This document shows, piece after piece, positions 1-10,028 of a stretch of 64,000 bases of DNA. Position 1 is the first letter of the stretch; each line of letters begins with the position of its first letter. The translations under genes were made by a program, and so were the position numbers. Source of the DNA: Phaseolus vulgaris (lineage: Eukaryota > Streptophyta > Magnoliopsida > Fabales > Fabaceae); contig NC_023753.2 of NCBI RefSeq assembly GCF_000499845.2, positions 16,678,193 through 16,742,192 on the forward strand, in the 5' to 3' direction. The notes under the pieces are model-generated. The model ran no database searches and was not told the DNA's origin. It saw only the letters and a list, made by a program, of their open reading frames with translations.

Positions 1-800
1 CTCTTGTATAGTGGTAGGAGGTGTGGATATTAAATAAAGGAGTGTGAAAATGTAAAAGAAAGTCACATTGTCCATGTGACTTAGGAGAATAGGTGTAGGT
101 GTAGTTTTTAGGAGGTGTCATAGTAGAAAAAGGTCACACCTCCCATGTGACTTGGTTTTGGTGGGAATTTCAAATGAGTTTTATTTGAATTTTCCCACCT
201 ATTTTCCAGCACCCTCACACTATAAATAGAGGTGTGGGCTCTTTTAAAATTCAGATTTGAAATTGGTAATAGAGAAACTCTACTCAATTTGAGAGAGAAT
301 TGTGAGAACTTGTCTTCTCCTTCACCTTGTCTTATCTTGAGTGCATTTGGTTCTCTTAAGTGGCGGCACTAGCTCACTTATCTTGGAGCCTTCACCATCC
401 AAGTGGCGTGATCATCAAACCAAATCCTTCATCTCCATAAGTTCTTCTTTCTTTCGTCTCCTAGTTCATTTGAAGCTAAAACATGTCTTAGTTTACTTTT
501 CTAGCATTTTCATTCGGTATTTTAGTTTGTTTCTGAATTTGCTTCGATTCATCTTCTCCTTGGCTGTTTCCATTTGTTTCTTCCTCATTTCCAGTTGTTT
601 TGTTCGGTTCAATTCTGTTCTTGAGCTTTTTAAACGGTGCTTTTGTTTTTATACACATTTTAATCGGTTCAATTGGCAATAGATGGAACTTCCATGTGAG
701 TTTGGTGTTTGGTGCAAGTTTTGGTGAGTTCTTGAAACATAGAACCTTGATCCAATTCTATTAAAAGTGCCTAAGCTATCTCCAACTCAAGTTGATTCCA
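1..800 (+). repeat. LTR fragment, AAGTGGCG-type CRM-like family
   Basis: This is the right part of an LTR whose left end lies outside the window. It has a TATA box at 221-228 and two copies of AAGTGGCG about 42 bp apart (near 358 and 400), downstream of the expected start site. The same arrangement recurs at 20940-22240, 43190-43260 (reverse) and 57820-57880. Upstream of the TATA are two GTCACA/TGTGAC dyads. The right border is not sharp; similarity to the LTR end of element C fades near 780-825. It appears to sit in the accessory-ORF region of TAT element E. Confidence 0.7.
221..228 (+). promoter_or_regulatory. LTR TATA box
   Basis: TATAAATA in the U3 part of the leftmost LTR. It is preceded by two GTCACA/TGTGAC dyads (about 63-81 and 132-150) and followed by the AAGTGGCG pair. 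Confidence 0.6.
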
Positions 801-859
801 TAGAATGTCAAAGAATCATCTCTATCTGGCTAGTGGAATCATATCAAGACCTCTCACTT

Positions 860-1662
860 TACCACTGCTGGCCGCCTTACTTCTTTCGGGGAGCACCCAC
901 CAAGTGCTTTTTCACCTCTTGGCCTCCTCACACTCGAAGGTGGTGGTGAGAGTGCTCCTGGGCAAACCCCACCTGTACCCGAGCTTCCTGCTATCCTTCA
1001 GCATGCCCTCAAAGGGTTTCAATGAGGGGCAGCGCTGGAGGCGGACGAGGATGTGGCCAGGGAACACTTGGGCCTTGGCTTCGGCGAGCTCCTTGCCCAA
1101 GCAAACGCTCACATCAATAGGGCTGAGGTAATGAAGTAGCAACTACCCTTGGTGGAGGCAAAGGCTAAAGAGGACTTAACTCTGGCGGAGGAGAAAAAGA
1201 AAGAACAACTGGCTCAACTGGTCGAAGTCTTCACCAATCGCGAAACCGCTTTGGAGTAGGAACTGAGCAGCCTCCGCCAGTCTGAAAGGGAGACCAAGAA
1301 AAGGCTTTACAACAAAGGTCAAGATTACACCGATCTTGAGTCGAGGGTCTTGCCTCTGCCCACTAGAGTGGTGGAGCTTGAGGAAGAGGCAGTGGCAACG
1401 AAGGCCAAGATGGCAAAGCTTAAAGAAAGGGCCACCAACCGGGAGGTGCAGCTTGGCCGTGTGGAGGCGGAGCTTACCCAACAAGCCGAAAACTTCAAGA
1501 AAGCTGACGCTGAGCTGATTGAGGACGCGGCCGATGCATATGCTGCGGGGTTCGAGGACGCCCTTGCTTAGGTTGCCTGTGCGCACCCTGAGATGGACGC
1601 CTCACCCTTCGCGACATCGAATCGTGTTGTGGATGGGTAGATTGTGCCCAGGGCGCCACCAT
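860..1662 (+). pseudogene. Antisense accessory ORF (coiled-coil, putative gypsy type transposon protein) of element E
   Basis: A broken coding region lying opposite to gag-pol of element E, between the tandem repeats and the lost 3' LTR. The cleanest stretch is 1350-1569, a Glu/Lys/Ala-rich coiled coil ending in DAADAYAAGFEDALA. A matching ending (DAAESYATGFEDAMAQVA) occurs in the equivalent ORF of element F at 57038-57310. Upstream the same frame can be followed from about 950 with stops near 1137 and 1258, and one stop at 1570. TAT elements are known to carry such an antisense ORF of unknown role, often annotated as putative gypsy type transposon protein. No host function is implied. Confidence 0.65.
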
Positions 1663-1968
1663 CATAAGCTGTATTTGGTTTCCCAACGAACAATTCCTCT
1701 TTTATCTATGAATGCATCATTTGATTTTTTGTTTAGATGCCCCAAATTTTTTAATTGCTTCAACTTCCTTGATCTTGATCTGTTTGAATGTTGCTCTTCT
1801 ATTCCGCTTAACTTGCGTTCTTTGTCTCTGGTCATTAACTGTTGCACTTTACGCTGATGCTTCTAACAACGTTTTTCGACAAACGTTTGAACCTTGGGTA
1901 GCACGCTTCCCTGCCCCATTCTACCGCATACTCTCCGTTGGGTATCAGGGGTTTGCATACTAACTTGT
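1663..1968. other. 3' untranslated part of the antisense ORF, no gene seen
   Basis: AT-rich sequence between the antisense ORF and the tandem repeats of element E. I see no coding signal, structured RNA or repeat in it. Confidence 0.4.
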
Positions 1969-2410
1969 ATTGACCTCATGAAGGAGGATTTCATTGATGA
2001 ACTATTTCGTTTGACCTTGGCGTTCTCACTCGAGGGGGGGAGGTGATCTCTACGAACCTACCTTTCCCCTCTCGAGACCTCTAACGCAAGGGAACATGTT
2101 CGTATTTGACCTCGTCTTCACTTAAAGGTGAAGGAGGATTTACCTAGTGAACCACTTCGTTCGACCTTAACGCTCTCACTCGAGGGGGCAAGTGTTCTCT
2201 GCGAACATACCTTTCCCACAATCGAGACCTCTAACGCAAGGGAACAAGTTCGTATCTGACCTCGTCTTCACTCAAAGGTGAAGGAGGATTTAACTGGTGA
2301 ACCACTTCGTTCGACCTTAACGCTCTCACTCGAGGGGGGAAGTATTCTCTGCGAACTTACCTTTCCCACACTCGAGACATCTAACGCATGGGAACAGGTT
2401 CGTATCTGAA
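1969..2410 (-). repeat. 150-bp tandem repeat array (three copies) in the 3' region of E
   Basis: The motif GAAGGAGGATTT starts at 1980, 2130 and 2280, giving a constant 150-bp period. Each unit contains the pair TCTCACTCGAGGGG and CTCGAGACCTCTAACGC. Units are highly similar. Tandem arrays between integrase and 3' LTR are characteristic of TAT elements; element F has the equivalent at 51511-52270 with a 153-bp unit of unrelated sequence. Confidence 0.9.
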
Positions 2411-2529
2411 TTGAACAAAAATTGGAGAAAATATTTTAATCGAAATTTATTGGGTGACCTCATTAAAAAACCCTTATAAGGGAAAAAGAGCGTCCTCTAA
2501 GAACCATGTACAATGTTACTGTTCAACTA

Positions 2530-3900
2530 AAGTAAAACTTGAGGTTAGCCGCATTCCATGTACGAGGAATCGTGCCTCCTTCCAGTGTCTCAAGCCTGTA
2601 TGCTCCATTCCCAAAGGCCTCTGCCACTCTGAAAGGACCAGTCCACTTGGGGGACAACTTGTTCTCTAGCTGATATGGGTGGGCCTTCCGCATTACCATG
2701 TGGGCGACCTAGAACTGGCGAGGCTTCAGCTTCGAGTTGTACTTGTACTCCACCCTTCTCTTCAACGCTTCAGCTTTGATTCTTGTTTCCTCCTTGACTT
2801 CATCTAGTAGGTCCAGGTTCACCTTTCTTTCTTCGTTGGATTCTTCAGCCACGAAGTTCTAGAAACGTGGTGAGCTCTCTTGGATCTCTACTGAAATCAT
2901 CGTGTCCGACCCATACACCAAGCTGAAGGGTGTCTCTCTGATGGTGGACTAGGGGTGGTGTGGTAAGCCTACACTATTCTAGGAACCTCCTCTGCCTAGG
3001 TTCCTTTGGCCTTCTCAAGTCTTCTCTTCAGACCTCTGAGCAGGACTCTGTTGGCAGACTCGACCTGCCCATTCGTCTGGGGGTGCTCAACTGATGCGAA
3101 CACCTGCTTTATTCCAACCTATGAGCATAGCTTACCCAGGTGTTAGCTTGCAAACTGTGTGCCGTTGTCAGACACCAAGCGCTTCAGAACCCCGAAGCGG
3201 CACACTATATTCTTCCACACGAAGTGCTGGATCTTGTGGGCCGTGATCTACGCCACTGGCTTAGCTTCTATCTACTTCGTGAAGTATTCTATGGCGACCA
3301 CGAGGTACTTCATCTGGCTTATCGCCAAAGGAAAGGGCCCCAGGATGTCGATTCCCCATGTATGGAAAGGCCAAGGGCTGTAAATCGACCTGAGCTCATT
3401 TGGCGGTGCCTTGTGCCAGTCAGCATAATGCTGACACTGCTTGCACTGCTGTGCGTACCTCGTGCAGTCTTCCCTTACTGTTGGCCAATAGTATCCCGCA
3501 CGAATGGCCTTTGATGTTAGAGATCGTCCACCGATATGACTCCCACATATCCCTTCGTGGAGCTCTGTCATTATTCATACACATTGGTCTCCTCTTACAC
3601 ATACCAAGGTTGGATGGGTGAACCCATGTCTGAAAAGCTCTCCATCAATGAGAGTGTACTTGGCAGAATTTTTCTTGATTTTCCTGGATTCTGCGGGTTC
3701 CAGCGGGAGTATCCCGTCGGCTAGGTAGCGCTTGTAGGGTGTCATCCAGGTTTCTCCTCCTTCGACTAGGCAAACGTGCATTGATTCCTCCCCCAAGATT
3801 GGGTATATGCCTACCTTGGGAGTCTGTAGTGTCTCCTGGGTCAGTGACCGATGACTCCTCGCCCCTCCTCTTGTCTTGTTGACTTGATGCACCCCCACCC
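2530..3900 (-). pseudogene. Integrase region of element E
   Basis: Minus-strand translation shows the zinc-binding part (HEGICGSHIGG, then CKQCQHYADWH), the core with GIDILGPFP (first catalytic Asp), VSDNGTQFA (second Asp) and QTNGQVES (catalytic Glu), then a C-terminal LENKLSPKWTGP motif. Integrase would insert the cDNA into chromosomes. Stops interrupt it, for example just before the IMTELHE motif at about 3572. A stop (TAG) after the RQF motif near 2710 is mirrored by a TAA at the same codon in element F. The domain is recognisable in full but not translatable. Confidence 0.85.
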
Positions 3901-4780
3901 AGTTATCTGCGGTGAAAGCTCGAGGTGTCTTCAGGGTTTCCTATATGACCGTCCTCTGTCTGGCCCCCTTGCCTGAACTGGCGAGCTTAGCTAGCAAGTC
4001 AGCTCGGGCATTCTGCTCTCTTGGGACATGCACCAGTTAGAACATCGCGAATGACCCCTTCAGGATCTGGACATACCCTAGGTATGCAGCCATCTGAGGG
4101 TCCCTGGCCTGGTACTCTCCAGTCACATGACCTATGACTAATAGGGAGTCACTCTTCGCCAACAGACTCTGCACTCTCATCTCTTTCGCCAACAGTATGC
4201 CTGCAATAGGGCTTCGTACTCCGCCTGATTGTTGTTGGCCTTGAAAGAGAACCGTAGGGCCTACTCGATCAAAAGCCCGTTCGGTCCCTCCAAAATGACG
4301 CCTGCCCCGCTGCCTTGGTGGTTAGAGGACCCGTCTATAGAGAGCACCCACTGGAAGTTGGCTTCCTCTTGGTGTGCACCTGCCGAAGAGAGCTCTACCA
4401 CAAAATCTGCGTAAACATGGCCTTTGATAGGACCTCGGGGCTCGTACTGAACATCGAACTCTGAAAGTTCCACTGCCCATCGTACCATACTTTCCGCCAT
4501 ATCCAGTATTTGCAGGACCTTGCGGATAGGCAGGCTATCATCACCACCACTGTAAAACTCTGGAAATAATGGCGAAGCCTTCTTGCTGAGAACACCACGG
4601 CCAGGGTTGCCTTCTCTAGGCCCTGGTATCTTACCTCGGGCCCTTGCAATACTTTGCTCACAAAGTATATAGGCTTCTACACTTGGTCTTGCTCCTGCAC
4701 AAAGACCGAACTGATCGCCCGCTCCATCACAGTGAAGTGTAGGCGAAATGGAGTACTCAGCTGTGGCTTGCACAACACTG
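3900..4780 (-). pseudogene. RNase H plus additional archaeal-type RNase H (aRNH) region of element E
   Basis: The first part (about 4400-4780) continues from RT with the gypsy RNase H. The second (about 4090-4400) has VLSIDGSSNHQGSGAG and GVILEGPNG followed by an EYEA-type motif, which is the extra RNase H captured by TAT-lineage elements. RNase H removes the RNA strand during cDNA synthesis; the second copy is thought to restore activity while the first degenerates. Frames shift several times and the tether to integrase contains stops. Confidence 0.75.
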
Positions 4781-5822
4781 GGGGACTGGTCAGGTACTCC
4801 TTCAACTTGAGGAACACCTCTTCACACTCTTTGGTCCAGATGAATCTGTTGTTGCTCCTCAAACACTGGAAGTAAGGGTGACCCTTGTCTTCTCCAGCTG
4901 ATACAAATCTAGACAGAGCGACCATCCACCTTGTCAACTGGTGCACCTCCTTTACTGAGATTGGGCTTCTCATCGCGAGGATTGCAGTGCACTTCTCCGG
5001 ATTCGCTTCTATCCCATGCTCGATGAGTAAGAAACCCAAGAATTTACCCACTCCTACCCTGAATACACACTTCTCGGGGTTCAACTTCAGTATGTATTTA
5101 GCTATTCTAGTAAATAGCTCTTTTAAATCAGCCACATGCTGATCTTTCACTAGTGAGGTCACCACCATGTCGTCCATATAGGCTTGCACGCTTTGCCCTA
5201 CTATGGGCGCAAACACTCTGTCCATCAGCCTCTGGTAGGTGGCGCCTACATTCTTCAGCCCAAAGGGCATCACTGTGTAACAGTAACAAGACAACTCTGT
5301 CATGAACACTGTCTTGCACTCGTCCCTAGGGTGCATCTTGATCTGGTTGTACCCAGAAAAGGCATCCAGGAAACTGAGCATCTTGCAGCCTGAGGCACTG
5401 TCTACCAAGGCGTCGATGCTTGGTAGAGGGTAGGAGTCCTTCGGGCATGCTTTGTTGAGGTCGGTGGAGTCAACGCACGTCCTCCACTTCCCATTGGCCT
5501 TCTTCACCAAGACCACGTTTGGCAACCACTTAGGGTACTGGATCTCCCTTATGTGGCCGGCACCCAACACCTTCTTCGTCTCTTCTTTTATGACCTGTCG
5601 CCTTTCCTTGTTGAACTTCCTTCTTCTCTGGCGGACAGGCCTGACCTTAGGGTCCATAGTGAGGCGGTGGCACAGGAAGTTTGGGTTTATGCCTGGCATG
5701 TCCGAAGCGGACCACGCGAAGGCATCCAAATGTCGTACTATGACCTCGGTTATCTGGTCCTCTGCCGCTTGGCCTAGTGAATTGCCAAGCTTGAACGTCC
5801 TACCTCCAATCTCCCTCTCCAT
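4677..5822 (-). pseudogene. Reverse transcriptase of element E
   Basis: An open stretch of 381 codons. It contains the RT fingers (LVKKANGKWRTCVDSTDLNK), the primer-grip side (MPFGLKNVGATYQRLMD) and the catalytic box YMDDMVV, then thumb and connection with FVSAGEDKGHPYFQCL. YMDD followed by MVV is typical of TAT-lineage RT. This is the best preserved domain of E. It is in frame only with parts of its neighbours, so no polyprotein could be made. Confidence 0.9.
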
Positions 5823-5861
5823 GACTTCCTTTGCTGGTTCAGGTCGCCTCTCGTGGGCGAT

Positions 5862-6340
5862 CTATGCACGGGCGATCTCTGCTGGGGTGATCTCTTCTGG
5901 GGTGATCTCTTCTGGGGCGACCCCTTCTTCACTTGGTGGTGCCCAGGTAGTGACCATGAACACCCCTCTCTTGGTCTTAAGGCTATTCTCGTAGCACCTC
6001 TTAGCCTCCTTCTGATCTGACTTGATGGTAATCACTTTTCCGCCCAAGTTGCCTTGTCGACGCCACCGCCCTCAGCCTGTTCAGCGTAGGTCTACCCAAA
6101 AGTATGTTATACGTGGATGGGGCATTGACAATGAGGTACCTGATGTTCTCCGGGACGCGATACCATTTGTGAAGGTGATCATCAGCTCCAAGTGCCCACG
6201 CACCTCCACCTGGTCTTCCGCGAAACCATACAAACAGCCAGTATAAGGCCTCAACTGATCAAGGGACAACTGCAGCTTGTTGAAGGTCGTCCAGAACATC
6301 ACGTCTGCCGAGCTTCCTTAATCCACCAGTACACGGTGTA
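5862..6340 (-). pseudogene. Aspartic protease of element E with a stop in the active-site loop
   Basis: The protease motif reads RVLVD, stop, GSSADVM. The equivalent position in element F is LVDQGSSADVM, so a Gln codon has become TAA next to the catalytic Asp. Downstream there is further frame damage before the conserved MVITIKSDQKEAKRCYE-like segment (about 5990-6047). The protease would cleave the Gag-Pol precursor. Confidence 0.8.
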
Positions 6341-7750
6341 CCTTCCTCCCAGCAGTTACTACCGAGATCACCACCAGGTCATTGTCATAGGGAACGACAT
6401 CTCGAAGGTCGGCCTTGGTAAAGACAAGGTCGACGTCTAGGGCGTGATCTGCCTCTTGTGCTTCCACTGACATTACTGCTCGTGCATACTTCTTTCGTTG
6501 GGAAGCAGTGCACCCTCCTCCTGAGAAACCCCCCGCAATGGTGTGAACCTCACCATGTACGGGTATCTCGTGCCCCTGATCCTCTCCTGAAGTTTTCAAG
6601 TTCTGGGCTCCCTGTGACTCCGCCAAGCAGTTACGTATGGGGTAGCCAAACGCTTGGTGGAACTTGCACCACGCGTTCTTGTTAGGCCCTAACTTCTTGT
6701 CGGTCTTAGCGGGTATCTTCAATCTCTCCGCTATGTTTGGGATGGCGATCAAATCCTTCAGCTCTACCACGAAGTTGTGCCTCGATGGTATATATTCTCC
6801 CTCGTGCATCCCCTAGTTTGGGGTTTTATGGGCGCATAAGGTTGCTGCTTCGCTGGAGCCTTCTTCTCTGTTGCTGCCTCATGCACCCTCAGGGGCTGAG
6901 GTCGACCTGGTGCTCGCGGGCACAAGGGAACAACGTATGTGCGCTTCTCGCTGACCTCACCTTTTGCGACAATGTGAGCCACCGCCCGACACCTTATCTC
7001 TCCGAAAGTTTTGAGGCGGTTCCTGATGAGTGATTCGTTGAAAGGTCCCCGCACAATGCCCTTCCTAAACGCGTGCACCATCATGGTCTCGTCCTAGATG
7101 TTCAGCTTCACCATCTGCGCCCCAAAGCGATTGAGGAATTCCTTCAGGGACTCTCCGTGATATTGTCTTACGTCAAAGAGGTCGTAAGAAATGGGTGGGG
7201 GAGCCCGATTCACGATATACTGCTCTTTGAACAACTTTGAAAGTAGCACGAATGACGTAACATGGCCATTAGGGAGGCTGATAAACCAATCCATCATCGT
7301 TCCCACCAGTGTGCTCATGAACAGCTTGCATCGCACCGCGTCACAGCCCCCAACCAGCATCATCTGCGTGTAGAAGGCCGTGAGATGAGCCTTTGGGTCC
7401 TCCACCTCTGTGAAGGTGGTTTTGGGCCCCACAAGCGTTGTTGGTATTACGGCATCCATGATCGCTTGCGAGAATGGCATTGGGAATTCCCTAGGTGGTG
7501 TCGCAAGTTCTTGATCTTCCACCTCACGTTCCCCTGCCCGATCGCGCAAGTCCCTGCGTAATTCCTCGTTGGCTCTTTGCAACTCCTCATTCCTTGCCAG
7601 CGAGGCAGCCAAATCTATCTGGATGCGTTCTTGATCCGCTTTTGATGCAACCACCGTTTCTTGGAGCGCCTGCATCGTTTCCATGATTTGTTGCAGGGTG
7701 AGGCTTTCGCCTTCATTCGGTGCAACGGATCCCTGCCTCGTGTTTCTCAT
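6341..7750 (-). pseudogene. gag: Gag region of element E
   Basis: Gag starts at the ATG at 7750 (MRNTRQG), 50 bp inside the primer site; the same start is found in element F. An N-terminal coiled coil (KADQERIQIDLAASLARNEE) precedes the capsid-like retrotransposon gag domain (EDPKAHLTAFYTQMM to RQYHGESLKEFLNRF). A stop at about 7096 breaks the frame. The C-terminal zinc finger is present in the TAT variant form C-x2-H-x4-H-x4-C (CKFHQAFGYPIRNC has Tyr at the second His position). The open frame upstream of 7750 runs through the primer site and LTR edge and is not coding. Confidence 0.8.
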
Positions 7751-7799
7751 CTTTCTTGATCTTTTTCGTTCTTGCGAATGGGACAGTGTTTTAAATTGG

Positions 7800-7819
7800 G
7801 CCCCACGGTGGGCGCCAAA
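7800..7819 (-). other. Primer binding site of element E
   Basis: On the minus strand the 20 bases directly after the LTR read TTTGGCGCCCACCGTGGGGC, a tRNA 3'-end complement of the kind found in TAT elements. It primes minus-strand cDNA synthesis and fixes the LTR edge at 7820. I did not identify the tRNA species. Confidence 0.7.
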
Positions 7820-8687
7820 TGTTCCTACCGATTGACTCGATTGCCTTTGTACGTCTACGACGATCACACGCCCAATTCTCTATGTCTTCGTTCGTGCCTT
7901 CCTTCGATCAAACACCTGAAATCACAAAGACAAAGGGCGCCCTAGAGGCCGTTTGCACTCCGACGCTCAAGTCATCGTAGGGCTAGGAAACACCAAAGTA
8001 AGCTGTCAAAAGCCCCTGTGTAATCTGTGTGTGTTTTGCGTAAAAACTACGTATGAATCACGTACCTTATTAGGTTTAATGCTACCCTTTATATACTCTA
8101 GGGTTTCCACTAATTTCGCTAACCATTATTAGGTTTACTGAGGGTGTGCCTTAGTGCCGCTATCACTCACTCTTAGGGTAATCTAGCGCGTAAGGCTCCC
8201 TTACTGGAGTGCAACCTCTGACGGGATGACCACCTGGGTACCAACTTGTGCTCCTAATCTTTGGGGCCATCCGTCTTGGGAGTGCCCTAGCTATCCACGT
8301 GCCATGCATGCAGTTCACCCCTGGAACGTGACCCTCACAGGTCGTTATAGTAGCTCTTTACTGGTGTTACGCTTGAACACGTCATCCACACCACACGCAC
8401 GGACCCCTCGTGATCTAGGCTTCTCCCTAAGTTATAACTGGTGTGTGGTCTGGGATCCACCTCTCGTCGCCCAGCTCTGTTGTTTGAGTCACCGATGTCC
8501 GATGTCTCATCGCCCTCACTATACTGTCGAGGACACATCAGTACATCTTGGTGATCGACTCCTGACCACTCCTCGGCACTTTGGCTCTCGTGCCTTGCGA
8601 GACACTGGCCCACGCTGCTCGTGGGACCCAACTTACGTGGCCCCATCGTTACTAGTGGTCAACGATGCCCGAGGACTGGTCGGTACA
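7820..8687 (-). repeat. 5' LTR of element E
   Basis: An 868-bp LTR, minus strand, beginning TGTACCGACCAG at 8687 and ending GGAACA at 7820, next to the primer site. The start resembles that of the element F LTR (TGTACTGGCCAG at 22502). The TSD candidate on the right is 8688-8692; its partner is outside the window. Confidence 0.8.
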
Positions 8688-8693
8688 CTTCTT

Positions 8694-9373
8694 CTTCTTT
8701 TTCATTATTACCTACAAAAGGAGTTAAATCAATGACATTAAAAGTATCATGTACTCCGTACTCCGTAGGCAAATCAAGCTTATATGCATTATTATTTATT
8801 CTCTTAAGGACTTGGAAAGGTCCATCACCCCGGGGACTAAGTTTGGACTTTCTCTTAGTTGGAAATCTATCTTTCTAAGATGAAGCCAAACCAAATCTCC
8901 TTCTTCAAAGATTATCTCTCTCTTCCCCTTATTGCTATGTTTTATATATTTCTTTGTTTGTTGTTGTATTTGTTCTTTAATCCTCTCATGCATTTTCTTA
9001 ACAAATTCAGCTTTTGTAGCTCCTTCCTTATGCACAAACTCTTATGGATTAGGAAGTGGCAACAAATCTAAAGGAGTAAGAGGATTAAACCCATATACCG
9101 CTTTGAAGGGAGAAATATTAGTAGTTTTATGAACTACTCTATTGTATGCAAACTCAATATGGGGAAGATAATCATCCAAAGATCTATGGTTAACCTTCAT
9201 GACCGCCCTAAGCATAGTAGAAAGAGATTGATTTATAACTTCTGTTTGAGGATGACAAGAAGTTGAAAATTTCAGTTTAGTTCCAAGCCTTTCCCAAAAG
9301 GTTCCCCAAAAATTATTTATAAATTTTAGATCTCTATCCGAAACTATGCTTCTAGGTAACCCATGAAGTCTTA
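8694..9373 (-). pseudogene. C-terminal integrase part of element D
   Basis: Minus strand: the core continues after the solo LTR with [16 protein letters not shown], containing the second catalytic Asp, and [14 protein letters not shown]. In the last motif the usual DGQTE is contracted, so the Glu context is damaged. It then runs through [26 protein letters not shown] and [12 protein letters not shown] to DLTPFVGNN, where element E interrupts. Frames change near 9035. It matches the B integrase C-terminus in order and spacing. Confidence 0.85.
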
Positions 9374-10028
9374 CCACTTGATGGAAAAACGCTCTTCTTC
9401 TAATAGTGATCTTTGTAATTTCTTCTTTGGATGGATGATGAAAGAGCTTTTTGAGGAGCGGAAGCATTAAAGAATCTTAAGAGGAGTTTCCATGGATTGA
9501 AATGGAGTTAAAAATTTGTGAGAGTCAGAGTTGAGGCCAACTCACTAGGAAAGAGTCTAGGTTAAGTCTTGAAGGAGACTAACCTAGGGAGAACTTAAGA
9601 ACAAGTAGAATGGCCAAAATTAGGCAGCATTTCATTACTAATTCCAAGTTTAAAAAAACACATGTATAAGAGACTCCTATTTATAGGAGAAAGTCTCTCA
9701 AAAACTCTCAAATGAGAGTGTGATAAGTGTCACCACCTTATTGGTGCAAATCCTCTCCATTAAGAAAAAGACACGTGGAGACTCATGCCTTCCTTGCCTA
9801 CATTTCTATTTGCACCCATCTTTTACTATTTTACACTTTACTTTGTTTTCTATTTACATCTTTCTCTACTTTGGTCCAAAATACAAGGCCAAAAACTTCC
9901 TAACTACTCTATACAATTTTTACAAGGCTAAGAAGAAGAAGAAGACTCTACAAACTCTTCATTAAAGCTCGATCTTCGTCTATCTTCTTGGTCGAAAGTT
10001 ACGAGGCTGGACGGTTTCCATCACCACT
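9374..10028 (-). mobile_element. Solo LTR (CRM-like family) inserted in D integrase, TSD CCACT
   Basis: A 645-bp solo LTR at 9379-10023, bounded by TGATGG and CCATCA and by the direct 5-bp repeat CCACT (9374-9378 and 10024-10028). It is on the minus strand, with a TATA box TATAAATA at 9678-9685 (reverse). Removing it restores the integrase reading FFREVV into RLHGLPRS. Solo LTRs arise by recombination between the two LTRs of one insertion. Confidence 0.9.

Larger units (their letters stand above)
826..8687 (-). mobile_element. TAT-lineage Ty3/gypsy retrotransposon E (degenerate, 3' LTR not in window)
   Basis: Read on the minus strand: 5' LTR (7820-8687), primer site (7800-7819), gag, protease, RT, double RNase H, integrase, 150-bp tandem repeats and an accessory ORF in antisense. 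That order, the long 3' non-coding part and the antisense ORF are typical of the TAT lineage. Coding parts carry many stops and frameshifts. The right end lies inside the last part of pol of element D, so E inserted into D. The left end is replaced by a foreign LTR (1-800), so the TSD cannot be tested. It is more GC-rich than its AT-rich neighbours. Confidence 0.85.

Noticed and set aside
8226..8735. 169-codon plus-strand frame in the LTR of E
   Set aside because: Lies across an LTR and its junction with D; the plus strand is antisense to the element and no motif is visible.
9720..9965. 81-codon frame in the solo LTR of D
   Set aside because: Antisense to the LTR promoter, low complexity, no homologue in related LTRs.
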